Shown here piece after piece: positions 49,985-59,181 of a stretch of DNA of 64,000 bases (position 1 is the stretch's first letter; each line of letters begins with the position of its first letter). The position numbers were made by a program, and so were the translations under genes. The notes under the pieces were generated by a model that worked only from the letters and a program-made list of their open reading frames with translations, was not told the origin of the DNA and did no database searches. The DNA is from an uncultured Lachnospiraceae bacterium (lineage in GTDB: Bacteria; Bacillota; Clostridia; Lachnospirales; Lachnospiraceae), in the NCBI GenBank assembly GCA_910587635.1, contig CAJUNB010000015.1:9130-73129 (forward strand), read 5' to 3'.

Positions 49985-51861
49985 CTCTTTTTCCCCTGTA
50001 TTCTTATTGTCCGCACCATTCGTTTCGCCCGGGTCAGATCCTCCCCCTGCTGTCGCAGCGCTTCTATCACGTCCTTACAGTCCCCCTGGGCAAAATTCTG
50101 TAACACCTTCGCCAGATACCAGTCTTTCTTTTTTTCAAAGGTTGCCGTATCGAATACATCCGAAAACCGCTCCAGCGTTCCCAGACTGTAAAGCCCTGCC
50201 ATCGTCCTGATGCATTTGCCGCAGGCGTCGCAATTCTTTTCTCTGAGAGCATAGATACAGGGATGCAGCATCCTGTGTGCCAGGGGAAAATCCGACAGCT
50301 CTTTTAGCTTCTCCAGCCGGGAGAAGGCTGCGCCGCTGCAATAAAATACCGTCTGCTCTGTCTCAAAGCAAGGGAGCATCAGAGCGTCATAGTAGCTGGC
50401 ATTATATCGGTCAAATTTAAATTTACAAAACGGATTTGCAGAAGAATACAGGAACACGCGAAATAATTTCTGCAGAGCCAGAATAACGGACACATGCCGG
50501 ATATAGACTACGGTAGCAAATTTTTCCTGCAAGATCTCCTGCAGGTTCGTATCCACTCCCACCACTTCCAGATTTCTTTCCCTGGCAAACCCCTTCTTTG
50601 CCTTTTCTGTCATCTTGCGGAATGTATCCGCCGCCTGTTCTCCTTCGATGGCGCCGTTATTGGCCACCAGCAGATGCGTCAGCCTGTATCCGGCGCTCAC
50701 CGTATCCAGATTTCTCAGGTAAGTGAACATACTGTCCACGCCTCCCGTCCAGCCGCATACAACCGCCCCCTCACAGGGCAGCGACGCCTGTGCAGGCCTG
50801 GCATGCACGGTAATGGGAGAATAATCCGCTATATGATCTGACAGCATGGGCACCAGACAGGTATTGATCTGATACAGCAGCCGGCTTGTCACCGGCGCCT
50901 CGCATACGATATCCGCGCCCTGCCGCATAGCCGTAGTGAGCAGTGCCGTCACAAAAGCATCTCCCCGCTCCTGCGTCAGATATTTTCCATAGGGAGCTTC
51001 CCCCTCAAACCAGACCGTCTCTTTCTTTCCCTCCATCGACACCGATGCGCAGAGACGGAAGCCGTCATCTCCTGCTCTTTCTATATAAGGCGTTCCGATT
51101 ACAATCTTTTTCTTATTTTTACTTATACACTGTCTTCTGCAACTCTTTACGATATGGGAAATCTGCTCCGCCGGTTTTCTCCTCTGCCGATAACCACATA
51201 TCAAAAAAGAAAGGCCCTCCGTGGAAGCGCACTGTACTGCCAGCAGGAAAAAAGCATCTGTATTTTTCCCTTGGGAAAGGCCAAAATCCGTTGCTTTTCC
51301 GCCCTTTTGCCAGGGAAGCACACAGACAGAAAACATCCCCTGCAATGCCAGGCCGCAGGCCAGCCGCCCAAAAGGCTCTGTTCCCGCTCCCTTTTGCAGC
51401 GGATTCTCCCTGCCTTTATCATCGCTCAAATCGATACAGACCGCCTGTAACTGCTGCTTCCGCACGAACCGTTTTCTTTCCGCTTTATCCTTTTCCCACG
51501 GGAAAAATACCGTCCCCCGTTTCCCGCGCCGCGCCGGCGTCTCTTCCATAAGCGATGCCCTGACGGCAATCGTGTGCCAGCGGCTGCCCGCCAGCACAAT
51601 CGCCGGTATCAAATACTCGCACAATTGATAATGCAGCCGCCGGGACATGGCCTCTTCGCATACGATGTCCTCTCCTCTTTCCATGGCAAGTGGCAGCAGG
51701 GCCATCACAAAGGCATCCGAACAGCCGACGCTAAAATCCTTTCCGTATTTACGCTCTGCAAAAAAGCAAAACTCTCTATTTCGTCCTCCGACAGTGATAT
51801 CGGCACAGAGACGGGCCGTATCTCCTTCTTCTGTCACATAGGATTTCCCGATTTTTACCAT
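49981..51861 (-). CDS. Large PP-loop protein with internal duplication in the glycan cluster
   Basis: This 626-aa protein has two related modules. Residues 3-105 (VKIGKSYVTEEGDTARLCADI to LIPAIVL) match residues 253-355 (IVIGTPYIERAGDDGFRLCAS to LVPML) with shared GKYL/GKDF-GDAFVTALL patterns. The second copy continues into a PP-loop: TGGVDSM at 372-378, the SGGxDS motif of ATP-activating amidating or thiolating enzymes. CDACGKC at 544-550 looks like a metal site. The first copy has a decayed counterpart, SQGKNTDAF near 196-204. No family is recognised with certainty. It may modify a sugar or protein in the neighbouring pathway. Confidence 0.6.
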   Translation of the reverse strand: MVKIGKSYVTEEGDTARLCADITVGGRNREFCFFAERKYGKDFSVGCSDAFVMALLPLAMERGEDIVCEEAMSRRLHYQLCEYLIPAIVLAGSRWHTIAVRASLMEETPARRGKRGTVFFPWEKDKAERKRFVRKQQLQAVCIDLSDDKGRENPLQKGAGTEPFGRLACGLALQGMFSVCVLPWQKGGKATDFGLSQGKNTDAFFLLAVQCASTEGLSFLICGYRQRRKPAEQISHIVKSCRRQCISKNKKKIVIGTPYIERAGDDGFRLCASVSMEGKKETVWFEGEAPYGKYLTQERGDAFVTALLTTAMRQGADIVCEAPVTSRLLYQINTCLVPMLSDHIADYSPITVHARPAQASLPCEGAVVCGWTGGVDSMFTYLRNLDTVSAGYRLTHLLVANNGAIEGEQAADTFRKMTEKAKKGFARERNLEVVGVDTNLQEILQEKFATVVYIRHVSVILALQKLFRVFLYSSANPFCKFKFDRYNASYYDALMLPCFETEQTVFYCSGAAFSRLEKLKELSDFPLAHRMLHPCIYALREKNCDACGKCIRTMAGLYSLGTLERFSDVFDTATFEKKKDWYLAKVLQNFAQGDCKDVIEALRQQGEDLTRAKRMVRTIRIQGKKR

Positions 51862-51944
51862 ACAGCCTTTCCTCTCCTGTCGATATTTTTTTGATGCAAT
51901 ATCGCTTTTTGCTTTTTGATCTGATACGGCATTCCTTTCTTTGG

Positions 51945-53063
51945 TCAGCCCCGGACGGATATATTTTCCAGCAGAAACTGCCGGGATTTTTCCACTTGCT
52001 CCGCTGTCTTTTCCCGCACTGCGGCCCAGTCTATTGACGAATCTATATTGCTGCCACAGTTTCCGCCATACAGCCGCCCCTCCAGACCGTGAATCTTTAA
52101 TAGATTGCTGATTCTCGTCCCCAGGCTGCTGTGCTGAAATACCAGAAACTGCTTTTCATATAGGATACTGAAGGCCGTGCCATGAAAGGAATTGGTAATG
52201 ATATAGTCGGCCCCATGGATATAACCCAGAAACTCTGCGGGGCCCGCCGTATTATCTGTCAAAATATCCCTTTCTTTCTTCTTTTTCCCTTTTTTCGTTT
52301 CAATAATCCGCAATTGTCTGTCTTTTGCAAGCTTCCTTGCAAAATCTGTCAATTCCTGATTGGGTTCCGTCATATATACAAAAAGAAAGCCCTTTTTTCC
52401 GCTCTTCTTTTCAATCTTCTGCCATTCTTCTTTCGACAACAGAAAAACCGGATCGATTACGGATGAAATATTCTTTTTGTACAGTTTTTTTACATAAGGA
52501 ATCGCTTCCGACTCCCGCAGAGAGATCTCATCCACAGATTGCAAAAGTTCTCTGAACTTCTTATCGTATTCCGATGCAAGGCTACTGCCTCCTAGACTGG
52601 CTCCATAGGCAATTACTTTTTCTTTTCTGTCGTTTGCAAATACCCCGAAATATGCATTTCGCAGTCCAATCGTAATGTCAGGATTCCAGATCTGATCGCT
52701 TCCTACGATATAGTATCGATAGGGAAGTTTTTTCAATCCACAGATAAAATGTAATTTTTTCTGCCCTTTTCTGACCAGATATTCTTCCCGAAAAGAAGCC
52801 ATATTTGCCCTCAATCGAAAAAAATCAGTTCCCATAGTCAGGTTGGCCTTCCATCCTCCAAGCCCGTTCATCAGCATCTTGCTAATACCTCCCACAGGTA
52901 CATAGGGAACATACCAGTGCCGACCCGTCAGAAAGGGGGGCTCATAACGGACAATATCCGCTCTGATTCCGATTTTATGACAATATTGCTTCAAACCGTA
53001 CGCCTGCAGCATGGCGCCATAGTTATCGGAACAGTGAAAAGTCAAAATCCCTACCTCTCTCAT
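51945..53063 (-). CDS. Polysaccharide pyruvyl transferase family protein
   Basis: This 372-aa CsaB/WcaK-like protein begins MREVGILTFHCSDNYGAMLQAYGL. Its middle has YYIVGSDQIWNPD, and further on DYIITNSFHGTAFSILY, the phosphoenolpyruvate/substrate-site signature. It adds a pyruvyl ketal to glycan sugars, giving negative charge, or has a related GT-like role. The start is chosen at MREVG, with AAAGGGAG upstream. It follows the second GT2 gene by 13 bp. Confidence 0.9.
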   Translation of the reverse strand: MREVGILTFHCSDNYGAMLQAYGLKQYCHKIGIRADIVRYEPPFLTGRHWYVPYVPVGGISKMLMNGLGGWKANLTMGTDFFRLRANMASFREEYLVRKGQKKLHFICGLKKLPYRYYIVGSDQIWNPDITIGLRNAYFGVFANDRKEKVIAYGASLGGSSLASEYDKKFRELLQSVDEISLRESEAIPYVKKLYKKNISSVIDPVFLLSKEEWQKIEKKSGKKGFLFVYMTEPNQELTDFARKLAKDRQLRIIETKKGKKKKERDILTDNTAGPAEFLGYIHGADYIITNSFHGTAFSILYEKQFLVFQHSSLGTRISNLLKIHGLEGRLYGGNCGSNIDSSIDWAAVREKTAEQVEKSRQFLLENISVRG

Positions 53064-53076
53064 TTGTGTCTCCCTT

Positions 53077-54099
53077 TTATCCCTGTCTCCCGGCACAGTT
53101 ATTTTTCTCTTCCAGCCTTTTATAAAACGGCTCTATGAACCACAGATATACAGGATGGCAATAAAAACAGAGCCAGATAACAGATCTCGTCATCAGAGAA
53201 AGCTTTCGATACATTGGATGCCGCCGCTCTTTCCCGGCTTTTTCTTTTATCACACAGCATCGTTGCTTCTCTTTTCTTCTGACAGCTTCCGTATAGCTCT
53301 TCTTCAGCAGATAAAAGATCGTATTTTCCCAGACGAAGGCAAATCCAAATCTTTTACTTTCAAATTCCGTATCCCGCACCTTGCTATATATTTCCAGATA
53401 TGCCTCGTCATCTGTCTGCCCGGAATGGCTCAAACTGTCTGGTCTCGTTCTATAATAATACCAGGGATACAGACAACATCCAACCCACAGTTTTTTACCA
53501 AGCAATTCATGTAAAAACAGTGTATCTTCTCCCCGTTTCAGACTTTCTTCAAACCGCAGTGTCCCTATGATCTCTCTGGAAATCAGTTTCCCACCGATTC
53601 CCAGCAGTTCTCTTGCATATCTTTTATAAAACCATACTACATCTTCTCCCACTCTGGCCTCTTCCCATTTCCTCCTGCCCCGCTTTTCAGCCGCCATGGA
53701 AGCCTCGGGGAATATCTCCTCTGTCTGTGTTCCATCCCCTCTTTTGTATTTACAAAATAAAAATTTTGTCTGGTTTTGGCGCGCATGACTTATCAGCTCT
53801 TCCAGCAAATAAGGATGAATCATATCGTCGCTGTCCAGAAAGAACAGATACGCTCCTTTCGCAGTATCCAGCCCTCTGTTCCGGGCAACAGAAACGCCGC
53901 CATGCTCCTGAAGGAGCAGGCGGATTCTCTTATCTTTCTGACAGTAGCTCTGGCAGATCTCCACACTTTTGTCCGTGGAACCGTCGTCGATCACGAGAAC
54001 TTCCAGATTCCGGTATGTCTGGCTTATGACTGAACGAAGACACTGCCCGATATAGTCCTGTGAATTGTACATGGGAATAATGACTGATATTTTATTCAT
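53077..54099 (-). CDS. GT2 glycosyltransferase with C-terminal amphipathic tail
   Basis: This 340-aa GT-A enzyme has ISVIIPMYNSQDYIGQCL, VIDDGSTDKS and the metal-binding FLDSDDMIHP. The last 70 residues are basic and hydrophobic (LCFYCHPVYLWFIEPFYKRL), suggesting membrane association. It follows the esterase gene by 38 bp and precedes the pyruvyl transferase. The donor sugar is unknown. Confidence 0.9.
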   Translation of the reverse strand: MNKISVIIPMYNSQDYIGQCLRSVISQTYRNLEVLVIDDGSTDKSVEICQSYCQKDKRIRLLLQEHGGVSVARNRGLDTAKGAYLFFLDSDDMIHPYLLEELISHARQNQTKFLFCKYKRGDGTQTEEIFPEASMAAEKRGRRKWEEARVGEDVVWFYKRYARELLGIGGKLISREIIGTLRFEESLKRGEDTLFLHELLGKKLWVGCCLYPWYYYRTRPDSLSHSGQTDDEAYLEIYSKVRDTEFESKRFGFAFVWENTIFYLLKKSYTEAVRRKEKQRCCVIKEKAGKERRHPMYRKLSLMTRSVIWLCFYCHPVYLWFIEPFYKRLEEKNNCAGRQG

Positions 54100-54137
54100 A
54101 TTTGCCCTGCTGTTATCTTTTCAGTATGTTTCGCCAA

Positions 54138-54953
54138 TCACTCCACCGGCAGCCAGTTCTCTATGACATAGCGGACATGTCTGTCCCAGAAATCCCACTC
54201 ATGCCCTCCGGGCTCTTCTCTGTAAGTAAGATCTACACCGGCATCTGTCAGTCTGTCACGGAACCGCCTGTTCGAGTCCAGCAAGTCATCTTCCGTACCG
54301 CAGGACATATAGATTTTCGGATATTTCCCCTGTTCCGCCTTCACTTTTTCCTGTAACCGGGCAAGAGCTACGGCCGGATTTTTGTCTTTCAGGGCCGCCT
54401 CTGTCCACTTTCCCATGCACTCGTCTTCCTGACACAGCATATCATAGCCCGGCTCTCCCGGCGCATATTCAAATATATGCAATGCGCCGGAAAACGCTGC
54501 AATATGGCTGAAGGTATCCGCATATTTTATGCCGAGCCGTAACGCTCCAAAACCCCCCATAGACAGCCCTGCAAGAAACGTATCTTCTCTTTTTCTCGAA
54601 AGGGGAAATAACCTCCGGGTGACCTCCACCAGCTCCTCACCGATATACCTGTCAAAATTGTGGTTGGAAAGAGGCAGATCCACATAAAAACTATTTTCCG
54701 CGCTGGGCATCACCACCGCCAGATTATGCGCAGTGGCATACTCATTGATTCTGGAATTGGTAACCCAGTCCATACAGTTTCCATATAGTCCATGGAGCAG
54801 GTACAATGTCTTATATTTACGGTCCGGCGCATTTTGATAGCCCCCCCACCGGTTTCCCTCTCCAGGTAAAATCGTGTCCGCAGGCAAGATAATATTTGCA
54901 GCCACACTTCTTTTCAAAACAAAAGACTGAAAGTCCGTCTGTAGAAATGCCAT
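54138..54953 (-). CDS. Esterase family protein (EstA/FrmB-like)
   Basis: This 271-aa alpha/beta hydrolase has LLHGLYGNCMDW and the nucleophile serine in GLSMGGFGALRLG. Acidic and histidine residues follow in CGTEDDLLDSN and GHEWDFW. This is the tributyrin esterase/S-formylglutathione-hydrolase fold. It may remove acetyl groups from glycans. The ATG follows GAGGAGGAAGG. It starts 13 bp after the hybrid kinase stop. Confidence 0.88.
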   Translation of the reverse strand: MAFLQTDFQSFVLKRSVAANIILPADTILPGEGNRWGGYQNAPDRKYKTLYLLHGLYGNCMDWVTNSRINEYATAHNLAVVMPSAENSFYVDLPLSNHNFDRYIGEELVEVTRRLFPLSRKREDTFLAGLSMGGFGALRLGIKYADTFSHIAAFSGALHIFEYAPGEPGYDMLCQEDECMGKWTEAALKDKNPAVALARLQEKVKAEQGKYPKIYMSCGTEDDLLDSNRRFRDRLTDAGVDLTYREEPGGHEWDFWDRHVRYVIENWLPVE

Positions 54954-54966
54954 TTTCCTTCCTCCT

Positions 54967-57900
54967 CTATGCCAATATTTTATCCAGCGTATCAAATAAC
55001 ATAGCAATATCAATAGGCTTTGCCAGATGTCCGTTCATTCCACAGTGTATCGCCTCTTTTTTGTCTTCTTCAAAGGCATTGGCAGTCATGGCAATGATGG
55101 GAATCGAAGCCAGCTCTTTATCCTCCAGGGCACGAATCGTTCTTGCCGCTTCATAGCCATCCATTATCGGCATCCGCACATCCATCAGAATGAGCTGATA
55201 ATAGCCCGGCTCGGAATTTGCCAACAGATTGACAGCCTCTTCTCCATTGTTTGCGATCTCTGTATCAAATCCGGCATCTCCCAAAATCGCGGCTGCAATT
55301 TCCTGGTTCAGCTCATTGTCCTCTGCCAGCAAAATACGTCCTGTATGGCACTGCCTTGGATTTCTGTCTTTTTCTTCCTTGTCTTCTTCCTCCTGGTTCA
55401 CTACCGAATACAGACAACGCCTCAGCTCTGACAGGAACAGAGGCTTGCTGCAAAACGCCGTTACTCCCGCTTCCTTTGCCTCTGTCTCGATATCGGACCA
55501 GTCATAAGCAGTCAGCACAATAATGGGCACCTCTTCTCCCATTTCTTTTCGGATTCTCCTAGTAACTTCAACTCCATTCATATCGTGAAGCAGCCAGTCA
55601 ACGATATACACACAGTAATTGTCCCCTCTTGTCATCGCCTGATGGGTACGTAAAATTGCCTCTTTTCCCGACAGAGTCCATTCTGCACGCATACCGATCT
55701 GTTCCAGCATATAGGAGACACTGTCACAAGTATTGAAATCATCATCCACTACAAGAGCCCTGCAATTTTTCAGCTTTGGAATGTCCAAAGGCTCTTTTGG
55801 CCCGTTATGGAGACGGAACGTAAAGGAGACAGTAACCTCGGTACCTACGCTCTGCTCACTTTTTACCGTTATGGAACCATTCATCATATCTACGATATTT
55901 TTCGTAATCGCCATTCCCAAGCCGGTTCCCTGTATTTTACTGATGGTACTGCTGTTTTCCCGCTCAAAAGGTTCAAAAATATGGGAAACAAATTCCTCAC
56001 TCATACCGATACCGGTATCTTTAATACAGAAATCATAGTTTGCGTAACCTGCAGGCGCTCCCGGCTTCTCTATAACCCGAATACTGACAATACCGCCCGC
56101 TCCCGTATATTTCACAGCATTACTGAGCAGATTGAGGAGTACCTGATTCAGACGCAATTTGTCACAATAAATATCTTCATCCAGAACATCCACTGCATCG
56201 ATATACAGCTCAAGCTGCTTTGCGCGAACATCCGCCTGCAAAATATTGCGCAGCCCATGCAAAATGTCGGGCAGACGACACTCCTTTTCCTCCAGGCGCA
56301 TCTTCCCGCTTTCAATACGGCTCATATCCAACACATCATTGATCAGACTCAGCAGATGATTACCTGACGTCATAATCTTTTCCAGATATTCTTCCACCTG
56401 TTCTTTCTGATCAATATGAGTCATCGCCAGAGCCGTAAATCCTACAATCGCATTCATCGGCGTACGAATATCGTGGGACATATTGGAAAGGAACACACTT
56501 TTTGCCTTATTGGCCCTATTCGCCTGCATGAGTGCATTTTCCAGCAGATCCTTCTTTTCCAGTTCGCTTCTGATTTCTTCATCCACACTGCGGAATCCAA
56601 GTACGATACCATGACTGCTGTCCCATGCTCCCGCCCGTACTGCTTTGACCTGGAAATACATGACTTCTCCATCTCTGACAATCCGGTAGTTCACATAGTG
56701 CTGTTTTCCCACTTCCAGCTCTTTTTTCAGTTTATCCAGAGAGAATGACTCCCGCAGCATATCTTTGTCATCTTCATACACAAATCTCTCTATATACAGC
56801 TCCATGCTTTCATCAAACACGGATCTTTCTCCGAAAACAGGAGCAAACAGCAGGCCGATAGGGCCATCATTTCTCAGGGGCGTTCCCATCCCCGTATCCA
56901 GGTCAAAAAACCAGACAAGATCATAATCGATGCTGAGCGCCTGAACCAGTTCGGACTGATGCCTTTCATTCCTTTTTTCCTGTAACTTCTGCGCCGTACA
57001 GTCCAAAAGAAAACGTTGATAAAACAGTTCTCCGTTTTCTTCCAGAAGCTTCACATTTCCCATAACATGCAGTATCTTGCCGTCTTTGTGCTGTACGCGG
57101 TACTCCACACCGATACTGTCATCTTTCTTCTCCAGTGTCATAATGGCATGGCGAAGTTTTTCCTTATCCTCTTCCACGATAGACTTGGCTATCATGTGAA
57201 AACCATCTGACTCTATCTCTTCCTGAGACTCATAGCCAAGAATATTAAGAGCAGCTCTGTTAATATTGTAAATCTGCTTTCCATCTGCAGAATGCCATAT
57301 AACGCCGCAGTCCAGTGATGTGAAAATCTTCTCCAATGTCTGATTTTTCCTTACAATCTCCTGCTCATAATTGCGCTCCTGAGTAATATCAATACCGACA
57401 CCCACTGTTCCCATCACACTGCCGTCCAGGTTATACAGGGGAGACTTATACGTAGTAAGCGTTCTGAGTCCTTCTCCAGTCTGAATTGTCTCTTCGGATA
57501 TAAGTGTCTTTTCTGTCTCCATCACTTCCCGCTCAGACTCAATACAGGCCGGATCGTCATATTCCACATCCCATATATAGGCATGTCCCCGCCCTTGCAC
57601 CTGCTGTTTCGTCTTGCCTACCGTCTGGCAGAAACTGTCATTTACTTTTTCATGAATACCGTCTTTGTCTTTAAACCAGACAAGATTGGGCACATTGTTA
57701 ATTGTAGACTCCAGATAATGACTGGTCTCCCAGTAATCTTTACTCATTTTACATGTCTGCTGCCATCTGAGGAACCGGAATTTTACCTCCTCATCCGTCA
57801 TAGGCACTGTCCATATATCAGCGATTTCGGCCAAATCGTCCTGTAAAAGTACAATCTGTTCTTTTTCTGCCAGTATAATGAGCATAGTATCTTCTCGCTT

Positions 57901-58110
57901 CTCTGCGATCAGACTTGTCACTGTCTCTTTTACGTCCAAATTCTGTAAATTTGCCAGGATCACATCCGCTCCGGCGGTCAGCTCCTTTTGAGGCCTTTCA
58001 CTTTCCGAAAACCTGTGTGTAAAATATGCAAGCGGAGACATTTCTTTTATCACTTCAAATATTCTGCTTTTCCCGCCTGTAAAATAAAAATGTAAATAAC
58101 AATGATACAT
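54967..58110 (-). CDS. Soluble hybrid histidine kinase with PAS repeats and two receivers
   Basis: This 1047-aa protein begins with a pseudo-receiver-like domain (about 1-110), two PAS domains (about 120-370) and a third PAS-like region. HisKA follows with H in SNMSHDIRTPMNAI, then an HATPase with NLLSNAVKYT and GTGLGMAI, and two receivers (phospho-Asp in IVDWLLHDMNG and LMDVRMPIMDG). No membrane helix and no Hpt domain are visible, so the final partner is elsewhere. The ATG follows GAGAGGAGACA; a longer frame is rejected. It is a paralogue of the kinase at 59.2-62.2 kb. Confidence 0.88.
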   Translation of the reverse strand: MYHCYLHFYFTGGKSRIFEVIKEMSPLAYFTHRFSESERPQKELTAGADVILANLQNLDVKETVTSLIAEKREDTMLIILAEKEQIVLLQDDLAEIADIWTVPMTDEEVKFRFLRWQQTCKMSKDYWETSHYLESTINNVPNLVWFKDKDGIHEKVNDSFCQTVGKTKQQVQGRGHAYIWDVEYDDPACIESEREVMETEKTLISEETIQTGEGLRTLTTYKSPLYNLDGSVMGTVGVGIDITQERNYEQEIVRKNQTLEKIFTSLDCGVIWHSADGKQIYNINRAALNILGYESQEEIESDGFHMIAKSIVEEDKEKLRHAIMTLEKKDDSIGVEYRVQHKDGKILHVMGNVKLLEENGELFYQRFLLDCTAQKLQEKRNERHQSELVQALSIDYDLVWFFDLDTGMGTPLRNDGPIGLLFAPVFGERSVFDESMELYIERFVYEDDKDMLRESFSLDKLKKELEVGKQHYVNYRIVRDGEVMYFQVKAVRAGAWDSSHGIVLGFRSVDEEIRSELEKKDLLENALMQANRANKAKSVFLSNMSHDIRTPMNAIVGFTALAMTHIDQKEQVEEYLEKIMTSGNHLLSLINDVLDMSRIESGKMRLEEKECRLPDILHGLRNILQADVRAKQLELYIDAVDVLDEDIYCDKLRLNQVLLNLLSNAVKYTGAGGIVSIRVIEKPGAPAGYANYDFCIKDTGIGMSEEFVSHIFEPFERENSSTISKIQGTGLGMAITKNIVDMMNGSITVKSEQSVGTEVTVSFTFRLHNGPKEPLDIPKLKNCRALVVDDDFNTCDSVSYMLEQIGMRAEWTLSGKEAILRTHQAMTRGDNYCVYIVDWLLHDMNGVEVTRRIRKEMGEEVPIIVLTAYDWSDIETEAKEAGVTAFCSKPLFLSELRRCLYSVVNQEEEDKEEKDRNPRQCHTGRILLAEDNELNQEIAAAILGDAGFDTEIANNGEEAVNLLANSEPGYYQLILMDVRMPIMDGYEAARTIRALEDKELASIPIIAMTANAFEEDKKEAIHCGMNGHLAKPIDIAMLFDTLDKILA

Positions 58111-58217
58111 CTTTTGTCTCCTCTCCCTGTCATATATCAATACATCTATTGTTATTTTATACAAATTTTCTATGATTCGTCAATCGGTTCAGCGTTTCCA
58201 ACTTTTCTGTCAGCATT

Positions 58218-59129
58218 TTATGACATGTATTTTTTTAAAATACGCTTTACCCCGGATAAATATGTCACACCAAACATATTCAAATGGTTCAGCAGATGAT
58301 AGAGATTGTACAGATCCCGCCGCTCCTCATAGCCCGGCTGCACAGGTGCCGCCTCCCGGTAGGCATCATAAAACGACTGGGAAAAGCCTCCGAAAAGTTC
58401 TGTCATGGCAATATCCGCTTCCGCATGCCCCACATAGGCTGCCGGATCGATCAGCCATCCCCTGCCATCGGTCCCCGTCATAAAATTTCCGGCCCACAGA
58501 TCACCATGCAGTAAAGACGGATGCGTCGGCTCCACAAGAACATCCCCTACACGATCTAACAGACCGGTTATCTTTTTTCGTTCTGTCCTGTCAAAATAGC
58601 CATAAGCAGCTTCAAACTGCGGCGCCAGGCGACAGTCCCTGAAAAATGCAGTCCAGCTGTCACAAATATCGTTCTTCTGTTTCCTTATTCCGATATAATT
58701 ATCCATGACAAAGCCAAACTTCCCACCAGCAGTCAGCTCGTCCGTCGGAGCTCGATGCATATCAGCCAGTTGCCGACCAAAAGTTTTCCAAAAGTCCCGC
58801 CCCCGGCTCCCACTTTCAATATATTCCATCAGCAGAAAGGAACATCCCCGCTCTCTGTCGATTCCAGTTCCAAGAATATCCGGTATCTTTATCGTTCCAG
58901 TGGCGGCAATGGCAAGCAGTCCCACAGTCTCCGCCACAAAGATATCCGCATTTTCCATTGCATTTCGTTTCACAAAAATCTGCTTTCCGTTTGTCAATGC
59001 CAGTTTACAGGCTTCGTTTACATCTCCTCCTGTAACCCGCCGACTCTCCACGATTTGAACATTCTTTCCGAAAAGCGCAGACAACGCCTCTTCCATTGCT
59101 TGAAACTGCCGTGGTTCTGTAAAAGCCAT
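58218..59129 (-). CDS. Fructosamine/ketosamine kinase family protein
   Basis: This 303-aa kinase has the APH-like fold: KLALTNGKQIFVKRN for the ATP lysine, LLHGDLWAGNFM with the catalytic Asp, and LIDPAAYVGHAEAD with the metal-binding Asp. It phosphorylates sugar groups on glycated amines, preparing them for release. It lies between two hybrid kinases on the same strand; any link with them is not established. RBS GAGGAGG precedes the ATG. Confidence 0.9.
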   Translation of the reverse strand: MAFTEPRQFQAMEEALSALFGKNVQIVESRRVTGGDVNEACKLALTNGKQIFVKRNAMENADIFVAETVGLLAIAATGTIKIPDILGTGIDRERGCSFLLMEYIESGSRGRDFWKTFGRQLADMHRAPTDELTAGGKFGFVMDNYIGIRKQKNDICDSWTAFFRDCRLAPQFEAAYGYFDRTERKKITGLLDRVGDVLVEPTHPSLLHGDLWAGNFMTGTDGRGWLIDPAAYVGHAEADIAMTELFGGFSQSFYDAYREAAPVQPGYEERRDLYNLYHLLNHLNMFGVTYLSGVKRILKKYMS

Positions 59130-59181
59130 ATCCTCCTCGCCCTTCCTTTTGTTGTCCAGATCCTTTACTATTTCTGTTTTC

